Positions 35,699-44,371 of a stretch of DNA of 64,000 nucleotides are shown here, piece by piece. Origin of the DNA: Priestia aryabhattai (GTDB lineage Bacteria; Bacillota; Bacilli; Bacillales; Bacillaceae_H); NCBI RefSeq assembly GCF_023715685.1, contig NZ_JAMBOQ010000007.1, positions 62,001 to 126,000 on the forward strand, given 5' to 3'. The stretch's first letter is position 1. Every line of letters begins with the position of its first letter. Below the pieces are notes generated by a model. The model saw nothing but the letters and a program-made list of their open reading frames with translations. It was not told the DNA's origin and did no database searches. Position numbers and translations under genes: made by a program.

Positions 35699-36880
35699 TT
35701 GTTAGTTGCCCAAACAGAAAAAGGCATCGTTTCACTAGCTCAGCGCTTTTCCATTGAACAGCTTAAGCTGTGGAAAAAAGAAAAGCAGTTCTACTGTCCC
35801 TCTTGTCAATCCCCTGTACAGTTAAAGGTAGGTACAAAAAAAATTCCTCATTTTGCTCACCTGAAAAAAATGTGCGTCGCTCAGCATGAAGGTGAAACAG
35901 ATTATCATCTTGACGGAAAGCGAAAGCTGTTTCACTGGTTTAGTTCTCATCTTGAAGTCGAGTTAGAAAGTTATCTTCCTGAAATTATGCAGCGTCCAGA
36001 TCTTCTTATAGATACGCCCTCGCAAAAATATGCAATCGAATTTCAATGTGCTTCCTTATCTTCCTCAGTACTAACCAAACGTTCTGTTCATTATGAGAAG
36101 GGAAATTATACGCCTCTTTGGATTATGGGGGCAAAAAGAATGAAGCGCTTATCCACTTATATGTACCAACTTTCTTTTCAAGAGTGGCAGTTTCTCACTC
36201 TTTCCGATTATACACCCACCCTTCTTTATTTTTCACCTTCTACTAATCAACTGTTGAAGCTTGAACATCTTATTCCTTTTTCATCTCAGATTTGTTATGC
36301 ACAGCTTGTCGTGCTCTCTCCTCACGAGCATATCTTTCATGATCTTTTTTCTACACATACACAACCTCAATTTTTCTCTTCATGGATAAAGAAAAAGAAG
36401 GCGTGGAGAACGCATTATACCCTCTATCCTAATCAGAAGCTTCAGCCCTTTTTGCACGCTCTTTATGAAAACAATATTCCTCCATCCCATATTCCAGCAG
36501 AAGCAGGCATGCCGCTTTCTTCTTTATACATGATCGAAACGTCTGCTACTATATGGCAAACGTGGCTGCTTCTTGATTTAATGCAGCAGAAGCAAGTAGG
36601 GGATTTAGTTACAGAAAAAGAGTTATGCAGGTTATGGCTCTACAGAATTCATCAGCGACATATTGTGTTTCGGTCTTTGCCGATGGCCCCTGTCGTTGTG
36701 GAACAGCCCCTGTTTGAGTATATAGAGGTATTATGCCGGTTAGGGATGCTAACGTCTATAAATTCTGGGGTATACAAAATCAGAAGACCTTACACGATTC
36801 CAAAGCAAACATCCGATGCTTTTTTAGAAGATGGACAAATGATGAAAAAGTGGTTAAATCAAGCAAAAGAAGTGACATAA
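35699..36880 (+). CDS. coiA: competence protein CoiA
   Basis: CoiA promotes recombination of DNA taken up during competence. The 393-residue product has an N-terminal zinc-ribbon-like module (Cys33-x2-Cys36, Pro50-x-Phe52-x-His54, Cys59) and a PD-(D/E)xK-type nuclease core: RPDLLIDTPSQKYAIEFQ, with D and the E-x-Q pair. The start is TTG 35699, ten bases after AAGGAG; an ATG at 35691 is out of frame and stops after four codons. The N-terminal module is shared with the helicase gene at 55272-57590. In B. subtilis coiA belongs to the ComK regulon; no K-box pair was sought here in detail. Confidence 0.9.
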   Translation: MLVAQTEKGIVSLAQRFSIEQLKLWKKEKQFYCPSCQSPVQLKVGTKKIPHFAHLKKMCVAQHEGETDYHLDGKRKLFHWFSSHLEVELESYLPEIMQRPDLLIDTPSQKYAIEFQCASLSSSVLTKRSVHYEKGNYTPLWIMGAKRMKRLSTYMYQLSFQEWQFLTLSDYTPTLLYFSPSTNQLLKLEHLIPFSSQICYAQLVVLSPHEHIFHDLFSTHTQPQFFSSWIKKKKAWRTHYTLYPNQKLQPFLHALYENNIPPSHIPAEAGMPLSSLYMIETSATIWQTWLLLDLMQQKQVGDLVTEKELCRLWLYRIHQRHIVFRSLPMAPVVVEQPLFEYIEVLCRLGMLTSINSGVYKIRRPYTIPKQTSDAFLEDGQMMKKWLNQAKEVT

Positions 36881-36886
36881 CCACTG

Positions 36887-36937
36887 AAAATCAGTACGCT
36901 TAAGAAAGAATCCTTTTTTCAAAAGCGTACTGACTTT
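36887..36937 (+). terminator. terminator of coiA
   Basis: Stem TCAGTACGCTT / AAGCGTACTGA (11 bp) with an A-run before it and CTTTTG after it; the loop is unusually long, about 21 bases. Confidence 0.7.
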
Positions 36938-37043
36938 TGATTAATTCTTTTAAAACAACATACAATAACGGAAGAAATAAAAAGGATTCGCTTTAGAAAA
37001 AGCGAACAGTTATAGACAGGTAGAAAAAGATGGAGGGATGACC

Positions 37044-38861
37044 ATGAGTGAACAATCAAAAGTGAAAAAGTTACCAAGTAGAAGTGAGATAAAGGTAGAA
37101 GATACGTGGAAACTAGAGGATATTTTTGCTTCAGATGACGCATGGGAAAAAGAATTTGAAGAAGTAAAAGCTCTTATTCCGAAAATGGAAAAATTCAAAG
37201 GGAAACTTGGAGAGTCGGCTCAAACTTTATACGACGCTCTTCAAGAGCAAGACGAGCTCACAATGCGCGTTAGTAAACTTTATACATATGCCCATATGCG
37301 CTACGATCAAGATACGACTAACTCTTTTTATCAAGGGTTAAATGATCGTATCAAAACACTTTATACTCAAATTGCAAGTGCACTATCGTATGTAACACCA
37401 GAAATTTTGTCTATTGAAGAATCAAAAATTAAACAATACATGGCGGAACATAAAGAGCTAAAGTTATATGCTCATGCATTAGATGAAATTACTCGCGAAC
37501 GTCCACACATTTTATCAGAAAGTGAAGAAGCGCTTCTCGCTCAGGCTTCTGAAGTGCTAGGATCTTCTAGCAACACGTTTGGAATGTTAAATAACGCAGA
37601 TTTGGAATTCCCTTCCATTAAAGACGAAAATGGAGAAGAAGTAGAAATTACGCACGGGCGCTATATTCGTTTTTTAGAAAGCAGCGATCGCCGCGTACGA
37701 GAAGAAGCGTTTAAAGCGGTGTATGAAACGTACGGTAAATTTAAAAATACGTTTGCAAGTACCTTAAGCGGCACGGTGAAAAAAGATAATTTTAGCGCCC
37801 GCGTTCGTCACTATAATTCGGCTCGTCACTCAGCTCTTAGTACAAATAATATTCCAGAAGAAGTATACGATAACTTAGTTAAAACAGTGAACGATAATTT
37901 GCATTTATTGCATCGATATATTGATTTACGTAAGAAGGTATTGGGAATTGAAGAACTTCATATGTATGATCTCTATACGCCTTTAGTAAAAGACGTAAAA
38001 ATGGAAGTAACCTATGAAGAAGCAAAAGATTATATTTTAAAAGGCCTGAAACCATTAGGCGAAGACTACCTTAATGTGTTAAAAGAAGGATTTGAAAACC
38101 GTTGGGTAGATGTGCATGAGAACAAAGGCAAGCGAAGCGGTGCTTATTCTTCAGGAACGTACGGCACCAATCCTTATATCTTAATGAACTGGCAGGATAA
38201 TGTAAATAACTTGTTTACACTAGCCCATGAATTTGGACATTCTGTACACAGTTATTACACAAGAAAAACGCAGCCGTATCCTTACGGAGATTATTCAATC
38301 TTTGTTGCAGAAGTAGCTTCAACTTGTAATGAAGCGCTTCTAAACGATTATTTACTAAAAACGATTGATGATGAAAAGCAGCGCTTATACTTGCTTAATC
38401 ATTATTTAGAAGGATTCCGCGGTACGGTATTCCGTCAAACGATGTTTGCTGAATTTGAACACGATGTTCACGTGCGTGCTCAAAACGGAGAGCCGCTTAC
38501 ACCTGAATTATTAACAAAATTGTATTATGACTTAAATAAAAAGTATTTTGGAGACAATTTGGTAATTGACGAAGAGATTGGATTAGAATGGGCTCGTATT
38601 CCGCATTTCTACTACAATTACTACGTTTATCAATATGCTACAGGATTCAGTGCAGCAGCAGCATTAAGCAAGCAAATCCTTGAAGAAGGAGATGCAGCAG
38701 TTGAGCGCTATGTAGGTTTCTTAAAGTCAGGAAGCTCTGATTATCCAATTGAAGTGTTGAAAAAAGCAGGAGTGGACATGACAACATCTCAACCTATTGA
38801 AGAAGCACTAGCCGTATTTGAAGAGAAATTAACGGAAATGGAACGTTTATTAAATCAATAA
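37044..38861 (+). CDS. pepF: oligoendopeptidase F
   Basis: M3-family zinc oligopeptidase that degrades short peptides in the cytoplasm, including those imported by Opp/App. The zinc motif HEFGH spans residues 395-399 (ALAHEFGHSVHSYY) and the third ligand region EVASTCNEAL follows about 28 residues on. The 605-residue length is normal. Start set at ATG 37044 since GGAGGG sits six bases upstream; the ATG at 37038 touches the site. In B. subtilis PepF overproduction affects sporulation through Phr peptide degradation. Ends at a strong bidirectional terminator. Confidence 0.96.
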   Translation: MSEQSKVKKLPSRSEIKVEDTWKLEDIFASDDAWEKEFEEVKALIPKMEKFKGKLGESAQTLYDALQEQDELTMRVSKLYTYAHMRYDQDTTNSFYQGLNDRIKTLYTQIASALSYVTPEILSIEESKIKQYMAEHKELKLYAHALDEITRERPHILSESEEALLAQASEVLGSSSNTFGMLNNADLEFPSIKDENGEEVEITHGRYIRFLESSDRRVREEAFKAVYETYGKFKNTFASTLSGTVKKDNFSARVRHYNSARHSALSTNNIPEEVYDNLVKTVNDNLHLLHRYIDLRKKVLGIEELHMYDLYTPLVKDVKMEVTYEEAKDYILKGLKPLGEDYLNVLKEGFENRWVDVHENKGKRSGAYSSGTYGTNPYILMNWQDNVNNLFTLAHEFGHSVHSYYTRKTQPYPYGDYSIFVAEVASTCNEALLNDYLLKTIDDEKQRLYLLNHYLEGFRGTVFRQTMFAEFEHDVHVRAQNGEPLTPELLTKLYYDLNKKYFGDNLVIDEEIGLEWARIPHFYYNYYVYQYATGFSAAAALSKQILEEGDAAVERYVGFLKSGSSDYPIEVLKKAGVDMTTSQPIEEALAVFEEKLTEMERLLNQ

Positions 38862-38865
38862 AATT

Positions 38866-38901
38866 AAAATGAAGCAGGAGCTGTATCCTGCTTCATTTTT
38901 T
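38866..38901. terminator. bidirectional terminator between pepF and small membrane gene
   Basis: Perfect 14-bp stem AAAATGAAGCAGGA / TCCTGCTTCATTTT, loop GCTGTA, T-run; it also overlaps the stop of the converging small gene. Confidence 0.92.
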
Positions 38902-39072
38902 AAATCCTCGAAATTTATTGTGATTGTTAAGCAATGTAAAAATAATAAGAATAGCTAAAAATAAAAGAGGGCCTGCAATAATGAGAGGAACAAGCTGCAT
39001 AAGAGATAAAATATAGAATAAAAAAGAAAACAAAAGGATAACAGTGCCTAGAGTAATTCCAGCAATTTTCAT
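38893..39072 (-). CDS. small two-helix membrane protein, unknown
   Basis: A 59-residue protein made almost wholly of two hydrophobic segments (MKIAGITLGTVILLFSFLFYIL and VPLIIAGPLLFLAILIIFTLL, here given in part) and a short basic tail NHNKFRGFKK, giving a likely hairpin in the membrane with the tail in the cytoplasm. Start set at ATG 39072 with GAGGTG upstream. I recognise no family. It lies between pepF and the RoxS small RNA, transcribed divergently from RoxS, so their promoters face each other within about 100 bases. Confidence 0.6.
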   Translation of the reverse strand: MKIAGITLGTVILLFSFLFYILSLMQLVPLIIAGPLLFLAILIIFTLLNNHNKFRGFKK

Positions 39073-39175
39073 AGTTAACACCTCTATTAAAAGCATAATT
39101 AGTTGTACTATATGATTGAATCTGGCTGTTTATGAAGTTTTTTTATAAAAAAGTGAATAAAATTGAAAAAAGGGG

Positions 39176-39205
39176 TTGCCAAAAGTCGACATAATTTGCT
39201 ATAGT
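39176..39205 (+). promoter_or_regulatory. promoter of RoxS
   Basis: TTGCCA (39176-39181), 18-base spacer, TATAGT (39200-39205); the start point would be about 39212. Confidence 0.75.
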
Positions 39206-39210
39206 ATTAA

Positions 39211-39228
39211 TCGTGAAGTTTATCACAA
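39211..39228 (+). promoter_or_regulatory. Rex-like operator at the RoxS start
   Basis: TCGTGAAGTTTATCACAA matches the Rex consensus TTGTGAAATANTTCACAA at about 14 of 17 defined positions and overlaps the expected transcription start. Rex senses NADH/NAD and is known to repress roxS in B. subtilis. Consensus-based. Confidence 0.6.
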
Positions 39229-39327
39229 AACAAACATATACCCCTTTGTTTGACCGTGAAAAATTTCTCCCATCCCCTTGTTGTCTTAAGACAAACGAAA
39301 AGACTTGGCGAAAGCCAAGTCTTTTTT
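39212..39327 (+). ncRNA. roxS: RoxS (RsaE) small regulatory RNA
   Basis: About 115-nt RNA from a strong promoter to a perfect terminator hairpin (GACTTGGC/GCCAAGTC, loop GAAA, six T). It contains the hallmark C-rich single-stranded motifs of RsaE/RoxS: ACCCCTTTGTTTGACCGTG and AAATTTCTCCCATCCCCTTG, which pair with ribosome binding sites of target mRNAs of the TCA cycle and redox metabolism in S. aureus and B. subtilis. A Rex-like operator overlaps its start. It lies beside yjbH, the neighbourhood I recall for B. subtilis roxS. The 14-base palindrome TTGTCTTAAGACAA precedes the terminator. A 67-codon frame over it is spurious. Confidence 0.9.
39298..39327. terminator. terminator of RoxS, possibly also of yjbH
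   Basis: Stem GACTTGGC / GCCAAGTC extended by AAAA/TTTT, loop GAAA, six T on the plus side and TTTTCG on the minus side. Confidence 0.92.
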
Positions 39328-39332
39328 GTTTA

Positions 39333-39363
39333 GTCGATGCTTATGCATTGTATAAGCATCGAC
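39333..39363. repeat. perfect 12-bp hairpin behind yjbH
   Basis: GTCGATGCTTAT / ATAAGCATCGAC with loop GCATTGT, ten bases downstream of the yjbH stop and five bases after the RoxS terminator. No T-run on either strand; perhaps an mRNA-stabilising 3' structure of yjbIH. Confidence 0.75.
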
Positions 39364-39372
39364 ATTTAATGA

Positions 39373-40254
39373 TTAACAGCTCTTTTCAGTACTTCGCCAA
39401 AAGGTTCCGTATTTGACAGGAACTCTCTCAACAATTTGCTGAAGCTGAAGTTTTTTCAATTCTTTTTCAGCCTCTTCTAATGATAAACCATACACAACTG
39501 CAACTTCTTTTGAAGCAACAAATTGAAAATAGCTTAAAAATGAACGAAGAGGCGGAAGACAAGCTGGATCTGGGTCAATTTCTAACATCTCTTTAATGAT
39601 GTGTACGTATGTTTCGTACGAATAGTATCCTGATATCTTAATGCCTTCTTCTTCAACTTTTTCGTTGAAGAACACAAGAGTTGGAATCTCATCGACATCC
39701 ATTTCCGACGTGATTTTTAAATCACATTGAAAGGCCTTCGCAGCGTAATCTGAATGCAAATCTTTTACGAATTCATTAACATCTAGCCCCACATGTTTTG
39801 CACATTGTATTAAGACAGATTCTTCTGTAACATTTTGTTTTTCTAAAAATACTACTTCTTGAAGTCTTCTCAAAAAGCGAATGCCCTGTTTCTTTCCTTG
39901 CAGCCCGGCCGCTTTAATCGCAATTGATGCAGCATAAGGAGTATCGATTGGGTTTTCAAGCCACAGATTGCCGTCACATGACATGCCGGAGCGGCTTCCA
40001 GTTTTCTCCCACGATTTTGCAATATATTCAAATCTCTGCTGTGCTCCAATATTTAATTGCTGCAAGTTTCCGCCAAGCACATGCTTGAGGGATAACAGCT
40101 GACCATATTCTATTTGTAACTTCTTTAGAATAGGCTCGAGTGCCCAGCATTCCGGGCAAAGAGGGTCAACAAATACATAGATTTCAAGCGGTTTTTTATT
40201 TGACCCTTGACAAAGCTGATGCAAGGATGGGTATTGGCTATTTAGATTACTCAA
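39373..40254 (-). CDS. yjbH: YjbH/SpxH, ClpXP adaptor for Spx
   Basis: Adaptor that binds Spx and speeds its degradation by ClpXP in unstressed cells. The N-terminal DsbA-like thioredoxin-fold begins [16 protein letters not shown] with the Cys33-x-x-Cys36 pair; a histidine/cysteine-rich metal-sensing tip seen in B. subtilis is not obvious here. The 293-residue length is usual. Its ATG overlaps the yjbI stop (four bases), so the two are translationally coupled. The target gene spx is in the same window. Transcribed towards RoxS, whose terminator could also stop this mRNA. Confidence 0.93.
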   Translation of the reverse strand: MSNLNSQYPSLHQLCQGSNKKPLEIYVFVDPLCPECWALEPILKKLQIEYGQLLSLKHVLGGNLQQLNIGAQQRFEYIAKSWEKTGSRSGMSCDGNLWLENPIDTPYAASIAIKAAGLQGKKQGIRFLRRLQEVVFLEKQNVTEESVLIQCAKHVGLDVNEFVKDLHSDYAAKAFQCDLKITSEMDVDEIPTLVFFNEKVEEEGIKISGYYSYETYVHIIKEMLEIDPDPACLPPLRSFLSYFQFVASKEVAVVYGLSLEEAEKELKKLQLQQIVERVPVKYGTFWRSTEKSC

Positions 40255-40661
40255 TGTGAAAATCCTTTCTCATCTGTCTGTTCCGGTGAATTAATCATGT
40301 GTTGGGCAGTTAAAATAAGACGATGATAAAGTCCATCTCTCTCAGGGCCTTCTAAATTAATTTCGTCCATTGCTTCATGCATACACGTCAGCCAGGCTTT
40401 GGCTCTTGACGGTGTAATTTCAAAAGGAAGATGCCTAGCTCTCAGCATAGGGTGACCATGCTCTTCAGTGTATAACGAAGGCCCTCCTAAATATTGTGTC
40501 AGAAATTGCTTTTGCTTTCGTGCTGTTTCTGTTAAATCGTCAGGAAAAATTGGCGCGAGCTCAGGATGTTGTCCAACGCGTGTATAAAAAGCATCAACAA
40601 GTTTTGAAATCGTATGTTCACCGCCTAATAATTCATAAGGGGAGTGGATTTTTTCTCTCAT
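40251..40661 (-). CDS. yjbI: group-II truncated hemoglobin YjbI
   Basis: A 136-residue truncated hemoglobin (trHbO). The N-terminal [27 protein letters not shown] is the family opening, followed by [28 protein letters not shown] with the conserved YLGGP and the proximal histidine region ARHLPFEI. The usual role is oxygen or thiol-oxidant chemistry; in the yjbI-yjbH operon it has been linked to protecting proteins from hypochlorous/oxidative stress. ATG preceded by GGAG. A 286-base gap lies upstream, with the direct repeat GTGGCGAAT(C/G)ATT at 40825 and 40927. Confidence 0.92.
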   Translation of the reverse strand: MREKIHSPYELLGGEHTISKLVDAFYTRVGQHPELAPIFPDDLTETARKQKQFLTQYLGGPSLYTEEHGHPMLRARHLPFEITPSRAKAWLTCMHEAMDEINLEGPERDGLYHRLILTAQHMINSPEQTDEKGFSH

Positions 40662-40947
40662 GTTGATAACTCCTTTGTTATAAGAAATATACGTCTTAAC
40701 TCTTTGGTGTTTTTTACTTTCCTTAATTTTAGCAGTGTCATTTCGTTAACTCAAACTATCCGCTTACTTCTTCTACTGGAAAAGAGATAAAGTGGAATTC
40801 TACATAAGAAAGGTCTATGATGCTGTGGCGAATCATTAATTATGAGAAACAAAGGAATACTTTCACAAACGTTTCCTTCTATTTATATAGTGTAACCTCG
40901 ACAAACTATAGCCATTCCATGTTCGAGTGGCGAATGATTTGACTCTT

Positions 40948-41637
40948 TTACACAAGATAAGAAGACATAATTTTATTTACATATTTTTGCGTTTCTTGAA
41001 AAGGGGGTACTCCGCCGTATTTATCGACATTACCTGGTCCAGCATTATAGGCCGCCAACGCTAATTTTACGTTTCCGTCGTATTTATCTAACATTTGTCG
41101 AAGATATTTGGCTCCTCCAAATACATTTTGCTTGGAGTCGTACGGATCTTCTACACCAAGAGCTTTAGCGGTTGCCGGCATAAGCTGCATAAGCCCAGCC
41201 GCTCCGACAGAACTTTTGGCAGATGGATTAAAGTTTGACTCTTGCTTAATAACAGAATGAATAAGTTTAGGATCCAGCTGGTAGCGTGTAGCTGCTTCTG
41301 TAATTATCGTTTGTACATCCTTAGAACTGGCCTTTGCCGTTTCGTTTTTTTGTGCAGGTAAGGCAGCAGATGAAGCCGTTGCCTTACCTGAGGAAGAAAC
41401 AGCTGGCTGAGACTGCATTTGAACCGCCATAGCTGGAAACACCTGCGCTGCCTTCAAGTAAAGATTGGTACTCATTTGAGGCTCTTGATTGACGTAGTCT
41501 TGAAAAAGCTGAGCAAATACAGAGAGTAAAGTTGTACCAAGCATCACGTTAGCTGTAGGCAGCTGGTTGTTGACTGAAAATGGCTGAGTCCCAGGAAATT
41601 GAACAGAAGACATGTAATTGTTAATATTCATGCTCAT
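40948..41637 (-). CDS. cwlQ: lytic transglycosylase (CwlQ/YjbJ-like)
   Basis: Peptidoglycan-cleaving SLT-domain enzyme. The C-terminal 115 residues hold the lysozyme-like fold: catalytic Glu in [13 protein letters not shown] (about residue 133), [18 protein letters not shown] and [17 protein letters not shown]. The N-terminal half is low-complexity and Ser/Ala/Gln rich; no clear Sec signal is seen, as in B. subtilis CwlQ. Start set at ATG 41637 (GGAG nine bases upstream); the ATG at 41652 has no site and would overlap yjbK. Here it is longer than the B. subtilis protein (229 against about 181 aa). Downstream of yjbK in the same operon. Confidence 0.85.
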   Translation of the reverse strand: MSMNINNYMSSVQFPGTQPFSVNNQLPTANVMLGTTLLSVFAQLFQDYVNQEPQMSTNLYLKAAQVFPAMAVQMQSQPAVSSSGKATASSAALPAQKNETAKASSKDVQTIITEAATRYQLDPKLIHSVIKQESNFNPSAKSSVGAAGLMQLMPATAKALGVEDPYDSKQNVFGGAKYLRQMLDKYDGNVKLALAAYNAGPGNVDKYGGVPPFQETQKYVNKIMSSYLV

Positions 41638-41641
41638 GAAT

Positions 41642-42232
41642 TTATTCTCCATCCATTAACGTATACTTTCGCTTGTAAAAGCGTCGAATTTTGTTTTCCG
41701 TGGGTTTCTTTTTAATATCAAGCTCCGTAAGCAATTGCTCAAAATATTTTGCCCCTTCAGTGGCATCGGGTACTTCGTATTCAAGTTCATAATCCTCAGC
41801 ACCTAGATAAAAGCTATGATCGAGTACAAGTAACCCGTTTTTATATGGAATTTCTGCTCGACTTGTACGCAAAGTGCCAAAATAAGTTAGCGTATGGCTA
41901 TCGACTTGTAAATCAGTAATAAGCTGTTGAATCGTTGACGGAATCTTGGCACTCCCATCTAGCAATTTTTTAGCTTGTTCATTTGTTAATGCTTCATGTG
42001 TTTCTAAAAGACCCTCTTGATGAGGCTGTTTGAGCGTGAGAACAGACTTATCTTTTTTACTTCGAATTCGCAGGGCAGCCCCGCAGTCTTTTAATGAGAA
42101 AGCAGGTGTATCAAAATAGTGGTTTTCTTGAGAAACAAACTGATCTTCAGTTAATTGAAAGTGTGAGCGGAGACGATCAAACTCTTCTTTCGTTACTATA
42201 TTTTTAAATTCAATTTCAATTTCTTGTTTCAA
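41642..42232 (-). CDS. yjbK: CYTH-domain protein YjbK
   Basis: Member of the CYTH (triphosphate tunnel) family, which bind triphosphate-containing substrates and divalent metals. The diagnostic ExExK motif is at the N-terminus (QEIEIEFK), followed by [29 protein letters not shown] and later the acidic [12 protein letters not shown], all metal- or phosphate-binding positions of the tunnel. The start was set at TTG 42232 ([10 protein letters not shown]), nine bases after AAAAGG; the ATG at 42241 directly abuts that site. 196 aa. The actual substrate (triphosphate, thiamine-triphosphate or nucleotide) is unknown. Divergent from the yjbL-relQ-nadK operon, which also handles nucleotide signals. 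Confidence 0.88.
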   Translation of the reverse strand: MKQEIEIEFKNIVTKEEFDRLRSHFQLTEDQFVSQENHYFDTPAFSLKDCGAALRIRSKKDKSVLTLKQPHQEGLLETHEALTNEQAKKLLDGSAKIPSTIQQLITDLQVDSHTLTYFGTLRTSRAEIPYKNGLLVLDHSFYLGAEDYELEYEVPDATEGAKYFEQLLTELDIKKKPTENKIRRFYKRKYTLMDGE

Positions 42233-42448
42233 TGAAATCATCCTTTTAATTTAGGTCTTTTGGTGAGGCACTTTCCATCTTAATTTATCACACTTTTTGA
42301 GACAGTAAAACTACATTTCCTAACAGGAATATCCATATGGGGAATTTGGAAAATGAAGAAATACGGATTGTTTAGGTTTTACCTTTATTAAACGTTCCTG
42401 GAATGTGTTAAAATAGTAACGAATTGTATAGTTGGAAGGAGTTTATTT

Positions 42449-42835
42449 ATGCACAATCGAATTGACATCACTACCTGTGTGATGAAATCAAATGAATTAC
42501 ATTTAAAAGCAGACCCTATTGAGACGGAAATTGAACAACTGGAAGATACAAAACAAATGCTTGTTGACTCAGATAACATGTCATTTGTATATGTTGTAGA
42601 TATTAATGATCAATTTATGTATGTTGGCCTTAGTGATAATATTTGGGCAAATTTAAAGCACGTCTTACATAAAGGTATGAAAGTATTTTTAGAAATTAAT
42701 AAGGAAGTAATTGAACTGTCAGCCGTTAAAGAAGAGCTATCTTATCTCATCAGTAATATCGAAGGAAATGTGAATTATGGAGACGAGATGGTAGCAAGAG
42801 TAGAGGAAGTTTTTTTAGATAAAGAAAATAAGTAA
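42449..42835 (+). CDS. yjbL: YjbL (UPF0738), unknown function
   Basis: A 128-residue soluble acidic protein matching YjbL of B. subtilis by length and position ahead of the (p)ppGpp synthetase gene. The sequence is alternating beta/alpha in look (MSFVYVVDINDQFMYVGLSDNIW) without known catalytic motifs. GGAAGGAG precedes the ATG. First gene of an operon yjbL-relQ-nadK-yjbO, with 27 bases to the next start. No function is known; its conserved linkage suggests some connection with alarmone or NADP metabolism, but this is inference from position only. Confidence 0.82.
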   Translation: MHNRIDITTCVMKSNELHLKADPIETEIEQLEDTKQMLVDSDNMSFVYVVDINDQFMYVGLSDNIWANLKHVLHKGMKVFLEINKEVIELSAVKEELSYLISNIEGNVNYGDEMVARVEEVFLDKENK

Positions 42836-42862
42836 TAGAGAGAAAAAAGGGGGGTGTTATTA

Positions 42863-43498
42863 ATGATCAGGCATTGGGATTTATTTTTAGCACCGTATAA
42901 ACAAGCCGTTGAAGAACTTAAGGTGAAATTAAAAGGAATTCGTTCACAGTATGATATGAAGTCTACGCATTCACCTATTGAATTCGTGACGGGACGAGTA
43001 AAGCCTATCGCCAGTATTTTGGATAAAGCGACTCGAAAAGGAATTTCTCTCGATCGCTTAGAGGAAGAGATGCAGGACATTGCGGGACTTCGTATGATGT
43101 GTCAATTTACGGACGATATTAAAGCGGTCGTAGAGCTCCTTCGTCAGCGCACAGACTTTGAAATGATTGAAGAAAGAGATTATATTCTTCATAAAAAAGA
43201 AAGCGGCTATCGTTCATATCATGTGGTCGTATGTTATCCTGTTCAGACAATTAAAGGTGAAAAGAAAATTTTAGTGGAAATTCAAATTCGTACACTGGCT
43301 ATGAATTTTTGGGCTACAATTGAGCATTCTTTAAATTATAAGTACAGCGGGAAATTTCCTGAGAATATCAAAAAGCGACTTCAGCGTGCTTCTGAAGCGG
43401 CTACTCAGCTCGATGAAGAAATGTCTCAAATTCGAGGTGAGATTCAAGAAGCCCAGGCTATTTTCTCACGAAAAAAAGAATCGGCGGAAGAATCTTAG
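42863..43498 (+). CDS. relQ: small alarmone synthetase RelQ/SasB (YjbM)
   Basis: Single-domain synthetase that makes (p)ppGpp from GTP/GDP and ATP without a hydrolase domain. Motifs of the RelA/SpoT synthetase domain: KPIASILDKATRKG, DIAGLRMMCQFTDDI, the substrate loop KESGYRSYHVVV, and EIQIRTLAMNFWATIEHSLNYKY. Start set at ATG 42863, eight bases after GGGGGG, giving 211 aa, the B. subtilis length. The GTG at 42854 overlaps that site. The enzyme forms tetramers regulated by pppGpp and RNA in relatives. It is followed by the NAD kinase gene, a conserved pair. Confidence 0.95.
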   Translation: MIRHWDLFLAPYKQAVEELKVKLKGIRSQYDMKSTHSPIEFVTGRVKPIASILDKATRKGISLDRLEEEMQDIAGLRMMCQFTDDIKAVVELLRQRTDFEMIEERDYILHKKESGYRSYHVVVCYPVQTIKGEKKILVEIQIRTLAMNFWATIEHSLNYKYSGKFPENIKKRLQRASEAATQLDEEMSQIRGEIQEAQAIFSRKKESAEES

Positions 43499-43550
43499 GT
43501 ATGACTCAGCAACAGCTTTGTACATTGGATGGATAGGGGGAGAGAATTAG

Positions 43551-44357
43551 GTGGAGACAATAAAATTTGCTATTACATCAAAAGGCAACCAAATATCAAA
43601 TACGCTTATGCAAAAAATGAAAACGTATTTATTAGATTTTCATTTAGAATATGATGAAAACCAGCCTGATATTGTAGTGTCAGTAGGAGGAGATGGAACG
43701 CTTCTCTACGCGTTTCACCGCTATCGAAACCGACTTGACAAGACGGCTTTTATTGGGGTTCATACCGGCCATCTAGGCTTTTACGCAGATTGGACACCTG
43801 ATGAGATTGAGAAGCTGGTGATTGCTATTGCAAAGACACCCTATCAGACTGTAGAGTATCCACTGCTCGAAGTGATTATTCGCTATACAAACGGTGGGCG
43901 CGAAGCTCGATACTTAGCTCTGAATGAATGCACGGTAAAAAGTGTAGAAGGTTCTTTAGTAATGGATGTGGAAATTAAAGGACAGCGATTTGAAACATTC
44001 CGAGGAGACGGCCTCTGTGTATCCACTCCCTCGGGAAGTACAGCTTATAACAAATCCCTTGGAGGCGCGATTTTACATCCTTCGCTTCAAGCTATTCAAA
44101 TTGCTGAAATGGCTTCTATTAACAATCGAGTGTTCCGTACGATAGGTTCTCCCTTGGTTCTTCCTGGACATCATACAGCGCTGTTAAAGCCTGTAAACGA
44201 CGCAGACTTTCAAATTACCATTGATCATTTAACTCTTTTACATAAAGATGTAAAGTCGATTCAATTTCGGGTAGCAAGCGAAAAAATTCGATTTGCTCGC
44301 TTTCGCGCGTTTCCTTTCTGGCAGCGTGTCAGAGACTCTTTTGTATGTGATGATTAA
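43551..44357 (+). CDS. nadK: NAD kinase
   Basis: Phosphorylates NAD to NADP. The kinase motif [13 protein letters not shown] lies at residues 44-56 (GGDG 46-49), with the second conserved block SPLVLPGH and the NEC region ([10 protein letters not shown]) and [15 protein letters not shown]. The GTG start is preceded by GGGGGAGAG. 268 aa, like B. subtilis PpnKA/NadF. Third gene of the yjbL-relQ-nadK-yjbO operon. B. subtilis has a second NAD kinase (YtdI); whether one exists here is outside the window. No unusual feature. Confidence 0.95.
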   Translation: METIKFAITSKGNQISNTLMQKMKTYLLDFHLEYDENQPDIVVSVGGDGTLLYAFHRYRNRLDKTAFIGVHTGHLGFYADWTPDEIEKLVIAIAKTPYQTVEYPLLEVIIRYTNGGREARYLALNECTVKSVEGSLVMDVEIKGQRFETFRGDGLCVSTPSGSTAYNKSLGGAILHPSLQAIQIAEMASINNRVFRTIGSPLVLPGHHTALLKPVNDADFQITIDHLTLLHKDVKSIQFRVASEKIRFARFRAFPFWQRVRDSFVCDD

Positions 44358-44371
44358 AGGCAGGGAAGAGA

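Noticed and set aside
39213..39416. 67-codon plus-strand open frame
   Set aside because: It covers the RoxS small RNA, runs through its terminator and into the end of yjbH; Shine-Dalgarno absent.
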